A stretch of DNA of 64,000 bases from Diphasiastrum complanatum. Taxonomy: Eukaryota; Streptophyta; Lycopodiopsida; Lycopodiales; Lycopodiaceae. Numbering within the stretch: position 1 is the stretch's first letter; every line of letters starts with the position of its first letter. Where the stretch lies: assembly GCA_029204225.1 (NCBI GenBank), contig CM055095.1, positions 37,970,597 through 38,034,596 of the forward strand, written 5' to 3'. The notes under the pieces were generated by a model that was given only the letters and a program-made list of their open reading frames with translations, had not been told where the DNA came from and did no database searches. Positions 10,222-20,471 of this stretch are shown in pieces. A program made the position numbers and the translations under genes.

Positions 10222-12888
10222 TTGATGATGACATTGTATCATCTACATGTGGATATCCCTATTGATTTGGCACCTTTGCAGAGAAGAGGAGGCAAAGGAA
10301 TTCAAATATCTGCTGAGGATCCTTCTCGTTACAGGGCAGAAGGAAAAAAAAACTTGGATTTGTGGATAGATGGAACATTATATCCACAAGATCCAAGCAC
10401 TTTGACACATCCCACGTCCTCTTCAATAACTCATTTAGTTACATGGATATGCAATGGACATAATGAATTACTAGGATATTGTAAAAGATTGCAGAACCAT
10501 GGAAAACAACTTTATATGAATAAAGTTCATTTTTTAGAAGGTGAGTTAATTCGGATATCCTCTTATTGTCAGAATAGAGATTGTCATCTCCAAAAGACAT
10601 TAGAAGAAAATGAACAACTTAAAAAAAATAATGAATCATTACAGAAGATAACAATCAACATCAAATCAGAACTAGAGCAAATGCAATCAATCTTACAGTC
10701 TATTCGTATTGAAAACTTACAATTATTGAAGGATGTGGATTTGACAAAGAAGAAGGCTGAAAGTAAGAAGCAAAAGCGAAAAAGTTACAAGGATATTCAA
10801 ATGCTTTCAAAAGGAGGTTATTGAAATAGAAGGATCCGTGCATTCAAGTAAGCATATTCTGATTTTTGTAAGTTTTTCAATGACATTTGGATTTAATTTC
10901 AGCTATGGTGATATTCTGTTAACTATCTGTTTTTTTTGCAGATCTGCATTAGTAGCTCCTCGGAATATTAAAGACAATGCTTTACTAGGAATTGGGCACA
11001 ATATTGACTTGCAAATCCACTGAGCGTATCATGATGAACAATAGGATTTCAAATGTAAAGTGTAAAATAGCAGAGTCTTTGATGGTGGACATTCAAAAAA
11101 ATTTAGATAAGACTATAGTTTAGGGTGCTTGTGATTTTGCGGATATTAGCAGGGAAGCATATGCAACAATATTTAAACTAATTAGAGAAGCTTTTAAGCA
11201 AGTTCAAATTAGAAAAGTCCCAATCCCTAGGACATATCACTTGAAGAAAGAGAGGGATACATTAAACATAGGTATACATAAGATCACTGGAACTCCATTT
11301 CATATTGAGGAGGTGTATGAAACTGATGGAAGATCGATATTTTATAATTCATCAAACAATTTATTTGTTGATCTAAACTACTTGTTGAGATACATCGTCA
11401 CATTTTATGATATAGCCTATGAAAAGGTGAATGACAAAATAATCATAGTATTTAAGTTAGATGAGTCAGAAATTGTGAAAGGGCAGAAGTTGGAGAGGGT
11501 TAGTATAACTCTCATGAATGGTGCTCTATCACAAACAGAGAACCAAGAAGATTTCAGATTCAGTGTCCAGTCAGAAAATGATATATGGTGGTTGGCAACG
11601 TTTCAGGTAACTAGCCTCATTATTACATTACATTCACTGAATAGTATTAATACATTGTAAATTAAGTCTGATTAATTTTTTTGGACAGGTGCTAAAAGAG
11701 GATCATGATATATTATCATGGATATTCTCAAGGACATCTTATCCTAGGATCATTAAGGACCATATGGATGGAGGACTTCTCAATGTTCCAGGAGTTGAAG
11801 ACTTCAATGTTAAATGGCACTTAGCAGGTGATTTGAAAACATTAAAATGTATGTATAATGTCTCTCACGGTGCTACATCAAAACACCCTTGTTTGTACTG
11901 TATGAAAATGGCAAAAGATGTAACTAGGAGCACATAAATTACTAGAGAATATGCAGATCCAAACTGGAAGCCTGTGATGCCTATCCCCTTACAAAATGTG
12001 CATGTTTGCACTCTTCATGCAGAAGTTAGATTAATAGAAAAGATCATTTATCTTCATATAGTTTTTGCTTGGAATACTAAGCCAACATCATTAGCAAAGG
12101 AAGCTATCTCTCGATTAGAAGATATTTTATCAAAAGCAGGACTCCATAAAGGACATGTCAAAATTCAAAAAGATGAAAAGCTTTCAGGAAAGAATGGGAA
12201 CATGCCAAAGCATAGGAGGAGCAAAAGCTCGTCGTTTCCTATCAAATCATACTGGTAGGGCTTCTAATATTCAACACTCAGTCTGGACAAATATTATTGC
12301 TGCTACTCAGGACTTCGAGAAAGATGGCAAAACCAGAGTACTAAAAGTTGATGTATGGAAAAAGCTTGATAGTATGATTGCTATTTTAAGAAAAGAAAAA
12401 TACTCTGATATTGATAAGAAAGTTGTCCAAAGGACTTGTGTCGAGTTTGTTAATGCATTTTCAAAAGCAGGGGAAATGATCACATCACTCATTACATGGT
12501 TAGTATTAAATTCTTGAAATGCTTTCAAATTTAAATAAATATTTAGATCCAAACATAAGACTAACATTATGATATTGACATATGTAGCACATACTAAGAG
12601 ATCATACAACATTTTTTGCAAATACATATGGAAGCTTGAGTGTATGGTCATCACAAGGGATGGAGAAGTCACACTGGCAAGCACGAGCAACATTTCATCG
12701 AAATACACAACATGGAGGAACCAATGAAAAACGAAACTACATTTGTCAATTGTTTCAGTGGTTCTACCGCAGAGTTCAAATTCGACATATAACAAAGTCC
12801 ACACAATACAACAAGTTTAGAAAAGCATGCAAGTTCATACAGGAAGAAAAAATTAGATGATTGTTGAGTACAAGATCATCATTATCAT
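10222..12888 (+). pseudogene. RAG1/Transib-like DDE transposase gene, 5' and central exons (decayed)
   Basis: Exons by splice signals: 10222-10847, 10942-11606, 11689-12498 and 12588-12888. Gene end is at 18224-18399 beyond a nested LTR element. The N-terminal ~200 residues end in a long coiled coil (LEENEQLKKNNESLQKITIN). The core follows: Asp in FKLDESE (11460), Asp in HLAGDLKTLK (11830), CLYC (C at 11890 and 11899), VHVCTLHAE, then HILRDH and GSLSVWSSQGMEKSHW (Glu at 12663). Asp-to-Cys is 20 residues, the His pair is HX4H, and second His to Glu is 20 residues. Mouse RAG1 has D708/C727, H937/H942 and E962, nearly the same spacing, and a GS..W.S.G.E motif. Two stops (10821, about 11114), a frameshift near 11010 and another near 12190 disable it. 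Assignment to Transib/RAG1 proper is inference; other C2H2-type DDE families remain possible. Confidence 0.6.
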
Positions 12889-13719
12889 TGTGCAAAAAGT
12901 ATAAAAAGGACCAAGAGTGGATCCTAATCTAATCCTCAAGAGGGATTGGTTGTCAAATTACTTGATCTATCAATCTACTTTAGATTAAGATCAATCTAGA
13001 TCAATTCTAGACACAAAATCCTAACAAGAACAATCATTAATTGAAGGTAAGTGTAATTTATGGTTTCACACGTGTGAAACACTGTCTTAGTATGGACTCC
13101 AACCTGAAAATCAAGTACACATTGATAGAACCTCAAAACAATCAAAACAAATGTAGACAAATGGAGATAATCACTCAAAATTGCTTCCAAAACTAAGATT
13201 GGTGTCTCACATTGATTATGGCCAAATGTGGCTCTATATATACAATAAGTGGGATCTCGTGGTACTGATCATCCCTATGATCCCACATGTGTGAAGGTGC
13301 TTTGTCATATGATGATTCATCATGCAAAACTGACACTTGGACAAAACCTTCTATTTTGAGCACTTTTGGTCCATTTTCCTTCTATATGGAGATCTACTTG
13401 AAAATTTTCTAGAAGTCAAAATTTGTCTACTTCAGCCTATTCCACACATGTGAGCTGTCCTCTACACATGGGATGTGACACCTAACCAAAGGATGTGGCT
13501 CATGCAAGCAATAGATTGAAGCCATGTGTCATATGTCTAGAAAACTAGTTTTTGGCCTGTTTAGCCACTAGAACTTGAATTAAATCATATGTACATCCTA
13601 TATGATTATGTACATGACAAGTACACTAGTTTCACACATGGGAACAGGCTCCACACATGTGTGTTTATCTATATACAAGATTTTTGGCCTCTACCAAGCT
13701 TATTTTTGCATTTTTCACA
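12889..13719 (-). repeat. 3' LTR of the pol-less element (831 bp)
   Basis: Aligns over its whole length with 17402-18223. Contains an 18-bp palindrome GTTTCACACGTGTGAAAC (13063-13080) and CACATGTG at 13284, 13445 and 13654. Differs from the partner LTR at about 2% of positions plus a 10-bp indel near 13160. Confidence 0.93.
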
Positions 13720-13728
13720 CTCCTCCTC
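13720..13728 (-). promoter_or_regulatory. Polypurine tract of the pol-less element
   Basis: Read on the minus strand, gaggaggag immediately precedes the 3' LTR start TGTG. This is the position and composition expected of the plus-strand DNA primer. Confidence 0.8.
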
Positions 13729-13859
13729 AAAAATCTAGCTTGGTAGATTTAGCTTGATGGAAAACATGATGATCTTGAACTTGACTCCATGGGCTGAATT
13801 GGTCTTTTGTGGTTCAAAAGGTGTGAAGATCAGCCAATGAGCTTGATGTTGATCTGAAA

Positions 13860-14333
13860 TCACCATATCCATGATAGTGCTTCTTTGATGTTGACATCTT
13901 TGATGAGCTTGAGAGCTTTGCACCATCCTAGCATCTTCGAAATTGATTCCTTCCAAATTTCATGTAGATGCTTGACTTTGAGGCTTGCTCCTTCTTCATG
14001 TGCATGCTCCTCCATGAGAGAATAAAGATTTCCTCTTGATTTATTAGGATCACAAAGATCTAACATCATGTTACCATGATCTAGAGAATTAGACTTATCC
14101 AAATTGGCAAGACTATGCATGCTATAATAACAAAGTGTTTGCATCATATCTTCATGCTTGTTTACCATGCTAATCTTAGATCCAATGAGGCTAAATACTT
14201 CATTATTGAGATAAGTGTCTTTAGAAGATGATTCACTTACTCTGATAAAGAGTTTACAATTTGCCTCAATACAAATTTTCAAACTATGAGTGAACAGATC
14301 ACTTTTGCTCTTACATGACTCAAGAGCATACAT
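13860..14333 (-). CDS. Distal 157 codons of the pol-less element ORF (after in-frame stop)
   Basis: In the same frame as, and directly after, the 493-codon ORF, separated only by TAA at 14334-14336. The next codon is ATG. Its N-terminal half (CIEANCKLFIRVSESSSKDT) matches residues around 275-295 of the upstream ORF (ILKASCKLLMRISEASKVDT), so it is the second half of a duplicated domain. Either the stop is a mutation, or it is read through, or a separate protein is made. Function unknown. Confidence 0.5.
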   Translation of the reverse strand: MYALESCKSKSDLFTHSLKICIEANCKLFIRVSESSSKDTYLNNEVFSLIGSKISMVNKHEDMMQTLCYYSMHSLANLDKSNSLDHGNMMLDLCDPNKSRGNLYSLMEEHAHEEGASLKVKHLHEIWKESISKMLGWCKALKLIKDVNIKEALSWIW

Positions 14334-15815
14334 TTAATGAAATAACCATTTGCTTTCTAATTGATTTAAAATCAATTTCAACCTTTTAAGAACATCATCT
14401 ATGTTCTCAAGAGAGACTTCATACTCAACTAGTATGGCTTTACTCCAATTTTGAGATGCAATGATCTCACTAAAGCAAATTGATTTATCAAATGACATAA
14501 GAGAAGTAAGTATGAGATGTATACCACATGAGATATGCTCCTCTTTCTCTTGAAATGTGAGCCACATGGACTCAACCATATTTCTTGAGTTTCTTTTTGG
14601 AATCACAATTTGAGAAGGTCTCTCCTCCTCAATCCTTGGCACACTTGAACCTTGAGAAGAATTCTCCTCCTCAATCCTTGGCACATTTGAACCTTGAGAT
14701 GACTCCTTAAGATTCTTTTCATGGTGCTCCTTTTTTATGGAAATCCGAGACCTCCATGTCTCATAATGATCACAACAACTATGACCACTCAATATGCACT
14801 TCCTATGATTATCAAGATTACTTATGCTAGAAGCATAAGTCCAAAAACCACCACAACTTGGCATGATTTTTCCAATATTCAAATCAAAAGGTATTTCCAT
14901 CTCAATAAGGCTAACTACTTTCTTATGGATATAAGTGTCCACTTTGGATGCTTCACTTATTCTCATAAGAAGTTTACAACTTGCCTTTAAGATTGAAAAC
15001 TTACAATTTTCATCTTTATGAATGAACACATCATTTATGATCTTATTGAAACCAAAAGATCCTGCATTATGAAGATATTTCCATTTCCTTGACTTCATAA
15101 CTAATGTAAGCTTACAAGGAAAACATATTTTGCTATCTTTTAAGGCATCACACTCAACTAGCATTGCCTTAAGCCACCTTTGAGATACAAAAATCCCTTC
15201 AAAGCAAAATAGATCTTCATAAGTTGACATGAGAGCATAAATGAAACTATTTTCATTTTGTGATTGATGCTCCTTATTCTTGATTGATTTCTCTTGGATC
15301 ATAACAATAAGTTTGAACTTATCTAAAGTTCCAAGCAAACTACTCTCCAAGGACATGAAATAAATCCAAGTTACTTTTATGAAAGTGACATCTATCTTTG
15401 CATCTTGAACCAAACAATGCACTTTCAAATGAAAAATTTCAAAAGCTTTGACATGTGTTGTGACGGACTCTTGAAGACAAATCTTGCAAGTCCTTGTGAG
15501 ACTCCAAGCCTCATTCACCTTTCCACAAAGGAAACACCTTTTCTTGGACTTGTCCTTCTTGTATTTGCATTTCAAACTTGAAGCTCCATCCTTCTCCTCG
15601 ACCTCCTTGCTTTGGTTCTCCTTGGATGGATTGGTCTTCTTTTTGTAGTATCTTGAGAAAATATATCCTCCCTTGCCACAAAGGTTGCACTTAGGATCCT
15701 TTCTTTCCTTCAATAGGATGCCACCTGTTGATGCCATGTGAATAAAAGCCTGTGATATAATTCTACAAATGTAATTTGTGACTTTCAAGAGACTAGATTT
15801 GAGCATCTTCAACAA
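14334..15815 (-). CDS. 493-aa protein of the pol-less LTR element, degenerate zinc knuckle
   Basis: Not a known family. The likely start is Met27 (codon at 15737-15735, MASTGG). Residues 43-56 keep exact retroviral zinc-knuckle spacing, but as C-X2-C-X4-Y-X4-Y instead of CCHC: both final metal ligands are replaced by Tyr. Residues 94-113 form a C-X2-C-X12-C-X2-C pair. Residues about 174-325 and 422 onward (running across the stop into 14333-13860) are diverged copies of a ~150-residue unit: SQRWLKAMLVE versus SQNWSKAILVE. A short double repeat with SSQGS.VPRIEEE lies at 372-398. The knuckle suggests a gag origin with RNA binding; the rest is unassigned. The ORF is nearly intact, unlike its neighbours. 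Confidence 0.65.
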   Translation of the reverse strand: MLKMLKSSLLKVTNYICRIISQAFIHMASTGGILLKERKDPKCNLCGKGGYIFSRYYKKKTNPSKENQSKEVEEKDGASSLKCKYKKDKSKKRCFLCGKVNEAWSLTRTCKICLQESVTTHVKAFEIFHLKVHCLVQDAKIDVTFIKVTWIYFMSLESSLLGTLDKFKLIVMIQEKSIKNKEHQSQNENSFIYALMSTYEDLFCFEGIFVSQRWLKAMLVECDALKDSKICFPCKLTLVMKSRKWKYLHNAGSFGFNKIINDVFIHKDENCKFSILKASCKLLMRISEASKVDTYIHKKVVSLIEMEIPFDLNIGKIMPSCGGFWTYASSISNLDNHRKCILSGHSCCDHYETWRSRISIKKEHHEKNLKESSQGSNVPRIEEENSSQGSSVPRIEEERPSQIVIPKRNSRNMVESMWLTFQEKEEHISCGIHLILTSLMSFDKSICFSEIIASQNWSKAILVEYEVSLENIDDVLKRLKLILNQLESKWLFH

Positions 15816-17388
15816 TCTAGAAGGATCTACACAAGATCTAGCTCACAAACCTAAGAATCAATCTTCACAGTAATGACTAGTCACTTGGAAACTTTGCTTT
15901 GATCCCTAAGACAAAAGCACACAATCTTTGAATCAAATCACTAAAAAAATTAGATCCAATCTCCTATTGGACTCACCAAATACAAATGACTCTTTCTTTT
16001 GAAAGTTGAAATGGATATGAAAAAGATTTGACACCTAGATTTTCCTTTTCACTTGACTAGTTCTCTCAACACTTGAGATTCTTGAACAAAAGAATAGTTT
16101 TGTTTCAAATACATGAAAATCAAACTTAATCACTTCTTTTGGACTCACTCTTGACCCAAATAATCTCACACTTGAGATTTAGAATGAATTTGATTTGATT
16201 TGACAACAAACTATACCACCAATATTTTACAAAGCTTAAAAAATTAGACAACTAGAGATTCACAAAGATCTCAACCATGCATGAATACTCAAATATGGAC
16301 TCCTCCTCATTCTAGACATCCAATGGGATCTCAAATTGACCCTCACACTCTCACAAAGAAAGTTGAATAGAACTAATTTGAGTTTCATACATACTATGTC
16401 AATTTTTGCTCAATAAATTGAATTCAATCACTCCTATTGGATTCCACCAATTACTCTACCTTTTAAGACTTGGAATAAAATTCAATATTAAAAGTTGTGA
16501 TTTTTCTCACTAAGATATTGTGCTTCAAAGAGCTAATGCCACTTAGAAAGATTTGATCACATAGGAGAAGACAAATTCTTCACCAATAAATCACAAAATG
16601 AGCTTCTAGATCTTGCCTTCTACAAAGGAAAGAACTCTTAGAAAATTGGATCTCTCTCTGCACATTTGCCATAGACACCTTAATGACTCTTTTCAATCCT
16701 CACAAACACTCAAACAAATTGAGTAGGATTGAATAATGTGACTTGGATCTCAATCTCTTTTCTAGAACTTTCAATTGAAGCCAATCTATGTCAAATTCTA
16801 CAAAAGATTTGCATAGATGCTCTATATGCACTAGAAACTCTCAAAGGTTTCACTTGGAGGACAAATCCAAGATGTTTTCTAGCAAATTGATGCTTCTAAA
16901 CTTGAACCTATCACTCTTGAACAAATCTAGAGTGATGGTACAATGGATTTCAACCTCTCACCTTGCATATCACTCCTTAATCTATGATTTTTAGCAAAAT
17001 CTCTCTTAACTTCAACATACACTCAAAAAATTAGAGAAGATCAATTAATGCACCTCATTCAAGCTTCAATTTTAATTTTTTGGCTGATCCAACCCAGAAA
17101 CTAATCAAGGGATTAGATTCTTTATAGAAAATGCTTGATTTTGCACCAAAAATCACTCAAATTGGGTATGTGAGTCAAATTGTACAAATTTTTGAAATTT
17201 CTCAGTCAAAACTGGAGCTGTACGGCATCACATGTTCCTACAGCCCACAACAAGTTCTGGACCAAAAAATTTGAGGATATCTATCAAATCCAACTCACTA
17301 CCCAAAATTTCACTAGTTTCCTAAAACTTGCTAATTTTGGCTTTGATTTGGATCAACTTTATCAATATCAATAAAACCTCTTGTACTT
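15816..17388 (-). other. Untranslated leader of the pol-less element
   Basis: 1.6 kb between PBS and ORF without a long reading frame. It is rich in short diverged repeats such as 'ctcacttgagattt' and 'actcaaac.aattgag'. Long leaders are usual in non-autonomous LTR elements; packaging signals would lie here (inference). Confidence 0.6.
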
Positions 17389-17401
17389 GGCTCTGATACC
17401 A
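17389..17401 (-). promoter_or_regulatory. Primer binding site of the pol-less element
   Basis: Minus-strand TGGTATCAGAGCC directly abutting the 5' LTR, complementary to initiator Met tRNA. It fixes the element orientation. Confidence 0.92.
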
Positions 17402-18223
17402 TGTGCAAAAAGTAGAAAAAGGACCAAGAGTGGATCCTAATCTGATCCTCAAGAGGGATTGGTTGTCAGATTACTTGATCTATCAATCTACTTCAGATTA
17501 AGATCAATCTAGATCAATTCTAGACACAAAATCCTAACAAGAACAATCATTAATTGAAGGCAAGTGTACTTTATGGTTTCACATGTGTGAAACACTGTCT
17601 TAGTACGGAATCCAACCTGAAAATCAAGTACACATTGATAGAACCTCAAAACAATCAAAACAAATGGAGAGAATCACTCAAAATTGCTTCCAAAACCAAG
17701 ATTGGTGTCTCACATTGATTATGGCCAAATGTGGCTCTATATATACAATAAGTGGGAGCTCGTGGTACTGATCATACCTATGATCCCACATGTGTGAAGG
17801 TGCTTTGTCATATGATGATTCATCATGCAAAACTGACACTTGGACAAAACCTTCTATTTTGAGCACTTTTGGTCCATTTTCCTTCTATATGGAGATCTAC
17901 TTGAAAATCTTCTAGAAGTCAAAATTCGTCTACTTCAGCCTATTCCACACATGTGAGCTGTCCTCTACACATGGGATGTGACACCTAACCAAAGGATGTG
18001 GCTCATGCAAGCAATAGATTGATGCCATGTGTCATATGTCTAGAAAACTAGTTTTTGGCCTGTTTAGCCACTAGAACTTGAATTAAATCATATGTACATC
18101 CTATATGATTATGGTACATGACAAGTACACTAGTTTCACACATGGGAACAGGCTCCACACATGTGTGTTTATCTATATACAAGATTTTTGTCCTCTACCA
18201 AGCTTATTTTTGCATTTTTCACA
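17402..18223 (-). repeat. 5' LTR of the pol-less element (822 bp)
   Basis: TG...CA ends. Contains the palindrome GTTTCACATGTGTGAAAC (17576-17593) and further CACATGTG E-box-like sites shared with the other LTR. A 'ctctatatatacaataagtggga' segment near 17730 is conserved in both LTRs. Confidence 0.93.
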
Positions 18224-18399
18224 ATCATCAAATCATGACATGTTCAGAATTGCTTTGCAAATTCATTGAACAAGAAAGGAGAAATACTCAATGTAAATAT
18301 ATTGATTGTATTATACCAAAATACAAAGTGTCAACTATTCATCATCAGATCTTGTGTCAGATTCTATGGCAGTATTGTCATGAAGAAATTCTCTGCTAG
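18224..18399 (+). pseudogene. 3' end of the transposase-like gene, beyond the nested LTR element
   Basis: Downstream of the ATCAT target duplication the plus-strand frame continues (HQIMTCSELLCKFIEQERRN) to TAG at 18397-18399. It is the C-terminal tail of the 10222-12888 gene that the LTR insertion severed. The tail is 55-60 residues long and has no recognised motif. Confidence 0.5.
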
Positions 18400-18479
18400 C
18401 GTATGCATCTAATAGATGTGCATTATCCTTATTTCCACTAAGCTCAATATAAGTGGAATACAATGAATAATGGGAGATC

Positions 18480-19854
18480 CTTAAAGGAACATTCCCATTA
18501 GTAAAGCCTAAAATGTTGAAAACATAAGATCTTTTGACAAAAATGATCTTCTTTGTCTTTAGAAAATTTATGTCCTCCTAGGTAAGATGATAAAGCTTTA
18601 ACTACCATTATAAGAGTCTCCCCGACTGGGCTCAGCTTGGAATGAGCAATACAGATTTCATTCTTCAGGAATTGCCTAAGATAGTGGCCAAGTCCACTAT
18701 CCCTCTAGAAAGACAATGCGTGTTGTCTGAAACCACCTCATCTCGCAGCAAAATCATCTATTATGAGAGCATCCTGCAATAGGAAATTTGTTAGCAAAAA
18801 CACATTCAGTGATTAGAAATATCGTAATGCAAGGAAGTTTAAACACTTACACATTCTTCATCATCAGCAGCAACCAGATCAGGATGATCAATATAATGAC
18901 CATGTATTGAACTGGAATCATCCGTGAAATGCAATAATGATGGACGAGGAAAGCCCATCTGGGATCGAAGTGCCGTGAATTCTTCATCGGATGGTCTGCC
19001 TCGCCCATCCTCAACTATATTTGATAAAGTCTTAGTCAAGCATTCTTCAGCAGTCATAATTCCCTCCTCATCATCAAAATCAATACCAGCAACAAGATCA
19101 TCTGTTTCAAAATCTACGAAGTCGAAGAATTCAAATATTGTGTCGGATAATAAACATAGAACCTCGTCTTCACGATAGTAAAAAAATTTACATAAATCAA
19201 CAGTAGTAAAATATACATCGTCATTAATATAATATACAGACAAATTGAATAGACATTTAGAATTCTCTATAGGGCTGGATTCATCAGCAAATGTATTTTG
19301 GCCAATAAAAGAATCCCGTAGAGAATTAGTAGTTATATTTATAAAGTCACTTTCCTTATCAGGAGTGTCGATAAGAAAGTGACTGATGTCCTTAATAGCT
19401 GACTGAATGAAGGATGATCAAAAGGGAGGGTCAACAACAAAAATTTTATCATCATATGGGATCTGAACTAACAGGAAAAGTCCGAAACCACTCTGATATT
19501 CAACCAATCAACATTTCTTGTTGCAATAAGAAAACAGTGAACTGCTTTTGAAAAGATCAAACAATTTGGTGAACATTCTATCCAGTCTATGTCTGAAAGC
19601 TGGGAAGAAGTGAATCAGATCAGTATAATGCATTAACTGGAGTGAACCTATGGAGAAAACAGGCTTACTAAGTATATCTCTGAATCTAATATAATGTTGA
19701 ATAAAAAATGTCAGAAATTCGGTTGTGCAGTCCTGAAAATATGTAGATATGGCCTGAATAGGCTGTGGAAGTAGTCCAGATTTTCAGTAATCCCAAATTC
19801 ACTAAGAAATGAACTCAAGCCTGAATCTTGTGAGGATCCTGAGGAAGAGACCAT
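18480..19854 (-). pseudogene. Transposon gene 2: acidic protein of unknown function, two exons
   Basis: Start ATG at 19854-19852 (MVSSSGSSQDSGLSSFLSEF). Exon 1 runs to 18850, with a frameshift near 19740 and stops at about 19500 and 19410. It includes IKDISHFLIDTPDKESDFIN and a very acidic stretch (FFDFVDFETDDLVAGIDFDD) at about 19140-19060. A GT donor (18849) and CAG acceptor (18774) join it in frame to exon 2 (ALIIDDFAAR, later LSPVGETLIMVVKALSSYL), which has two stops. It lies tail-to-tail with the transposase-like gene. No kelch or PHD pattern is visible, so it is not obviously RAG2-like. Function unknown. Confidence 0.5.
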
Positions 19855-20471
19855 CGAAATAAAGTGAATATCGCACTTGTGCGCGAGGGAGACGAGAAAG
19901 AAAACTAACTATCAAGATGGCACACAAGAGAGATATGTACGGCTCGAGATACCGAATATTGCACTTGAGCGCAAGTAGGTGTCGTTGAGTGCAAACGGTC
20001 AACAAAGCGTGTGCACAAGAGCGATATGCCGCAAATTTTGATAACGAAAAAAGGTAAAAAAATTAATTGGTTTTTGTGCCATTTATACTAAATTTTTGCA
20101 CGTGCGGTCAACGGTCAATGGACACGTGTCTACTTTCGATTCGACTACAGCTACTGGCACGTGCGAGATGACACCTGGACATGTGTGAAATGACAACTGG
20201 ACATGTGTCGTCCTGAGTATACTGGCTAGGGCAAGGCTTCAGCCTCTCTTTATTGATGATGGTGCAAAGGATGATGTAGTAGTACTAAATTAAGATCAGA
20301 ACATATATAGATAGCATAGAAAAAAAATACATGTATAGAATTCATAGAAAAATATACATTTATATATCAAATGTTGCTCCATTTTATGAATTTGGGAGCA
20401 CAAAATACATGTACTGATGCCCAACTTGGGCTTTCATTTATTGAATGAAAGAGTGTATACACAGATTTCTA
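19855..20471. other. Presumed promoter of transposon gene 2, with CACGTG-type repeats
   Basis: Non-coding. Around 20097-20215 a motif of the form 'gcacgtgcg / gacacgtgtc / ggacatgtgtg' recurs five times, and 'cgcacttgtgcg' like segments occur at 19872 and 19960. These may be binding sites (G-box/E-box like); their role is inference. Confidence 0.4.

Larger units (their letters stand above)
12889..18223 (-). mobile_element. Pol-less LTR retrotransposon with ~650-codon ORF (young, nested)
   Basis: On the minus strand the 5' LTR is 17402-18223 (822 bp) and the 3' LTR 12889-13719 (831 bp), both TGTGAAAAATG...TTTTTGCACA. A perfect 5-bp target duplication ATCAT flanks it (12884-12888 and 18224-18228). 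The PBS lies directly inside the 5' LTR, and polypurine gaggaggag inside the 3' LTR. The LTRs differ by roughly 16 substitutions and a few indels (hand count, about 2%), so insertion is recent. There is no protease, integrase, RT or RNase H. Instead it carries a long ORF (15815-13860, one in-frame stop) after a 1.6-kb leader. It is non-autonomous and must borrow pol in trans. Confidence 0.9.

Noticed and set aside
12307-12804. 165-codon minus-strand frame
   Set aside because: Antisense shadow of the transposase-like exons, which have splice sites and conserved motifs on the plus strand.
18480-19854. RAG2 homologue for transposon gene 2
   Set aside because: No kelch repeat glycines or PHD cysteine pattern can be seen; only position and orientation would support it.
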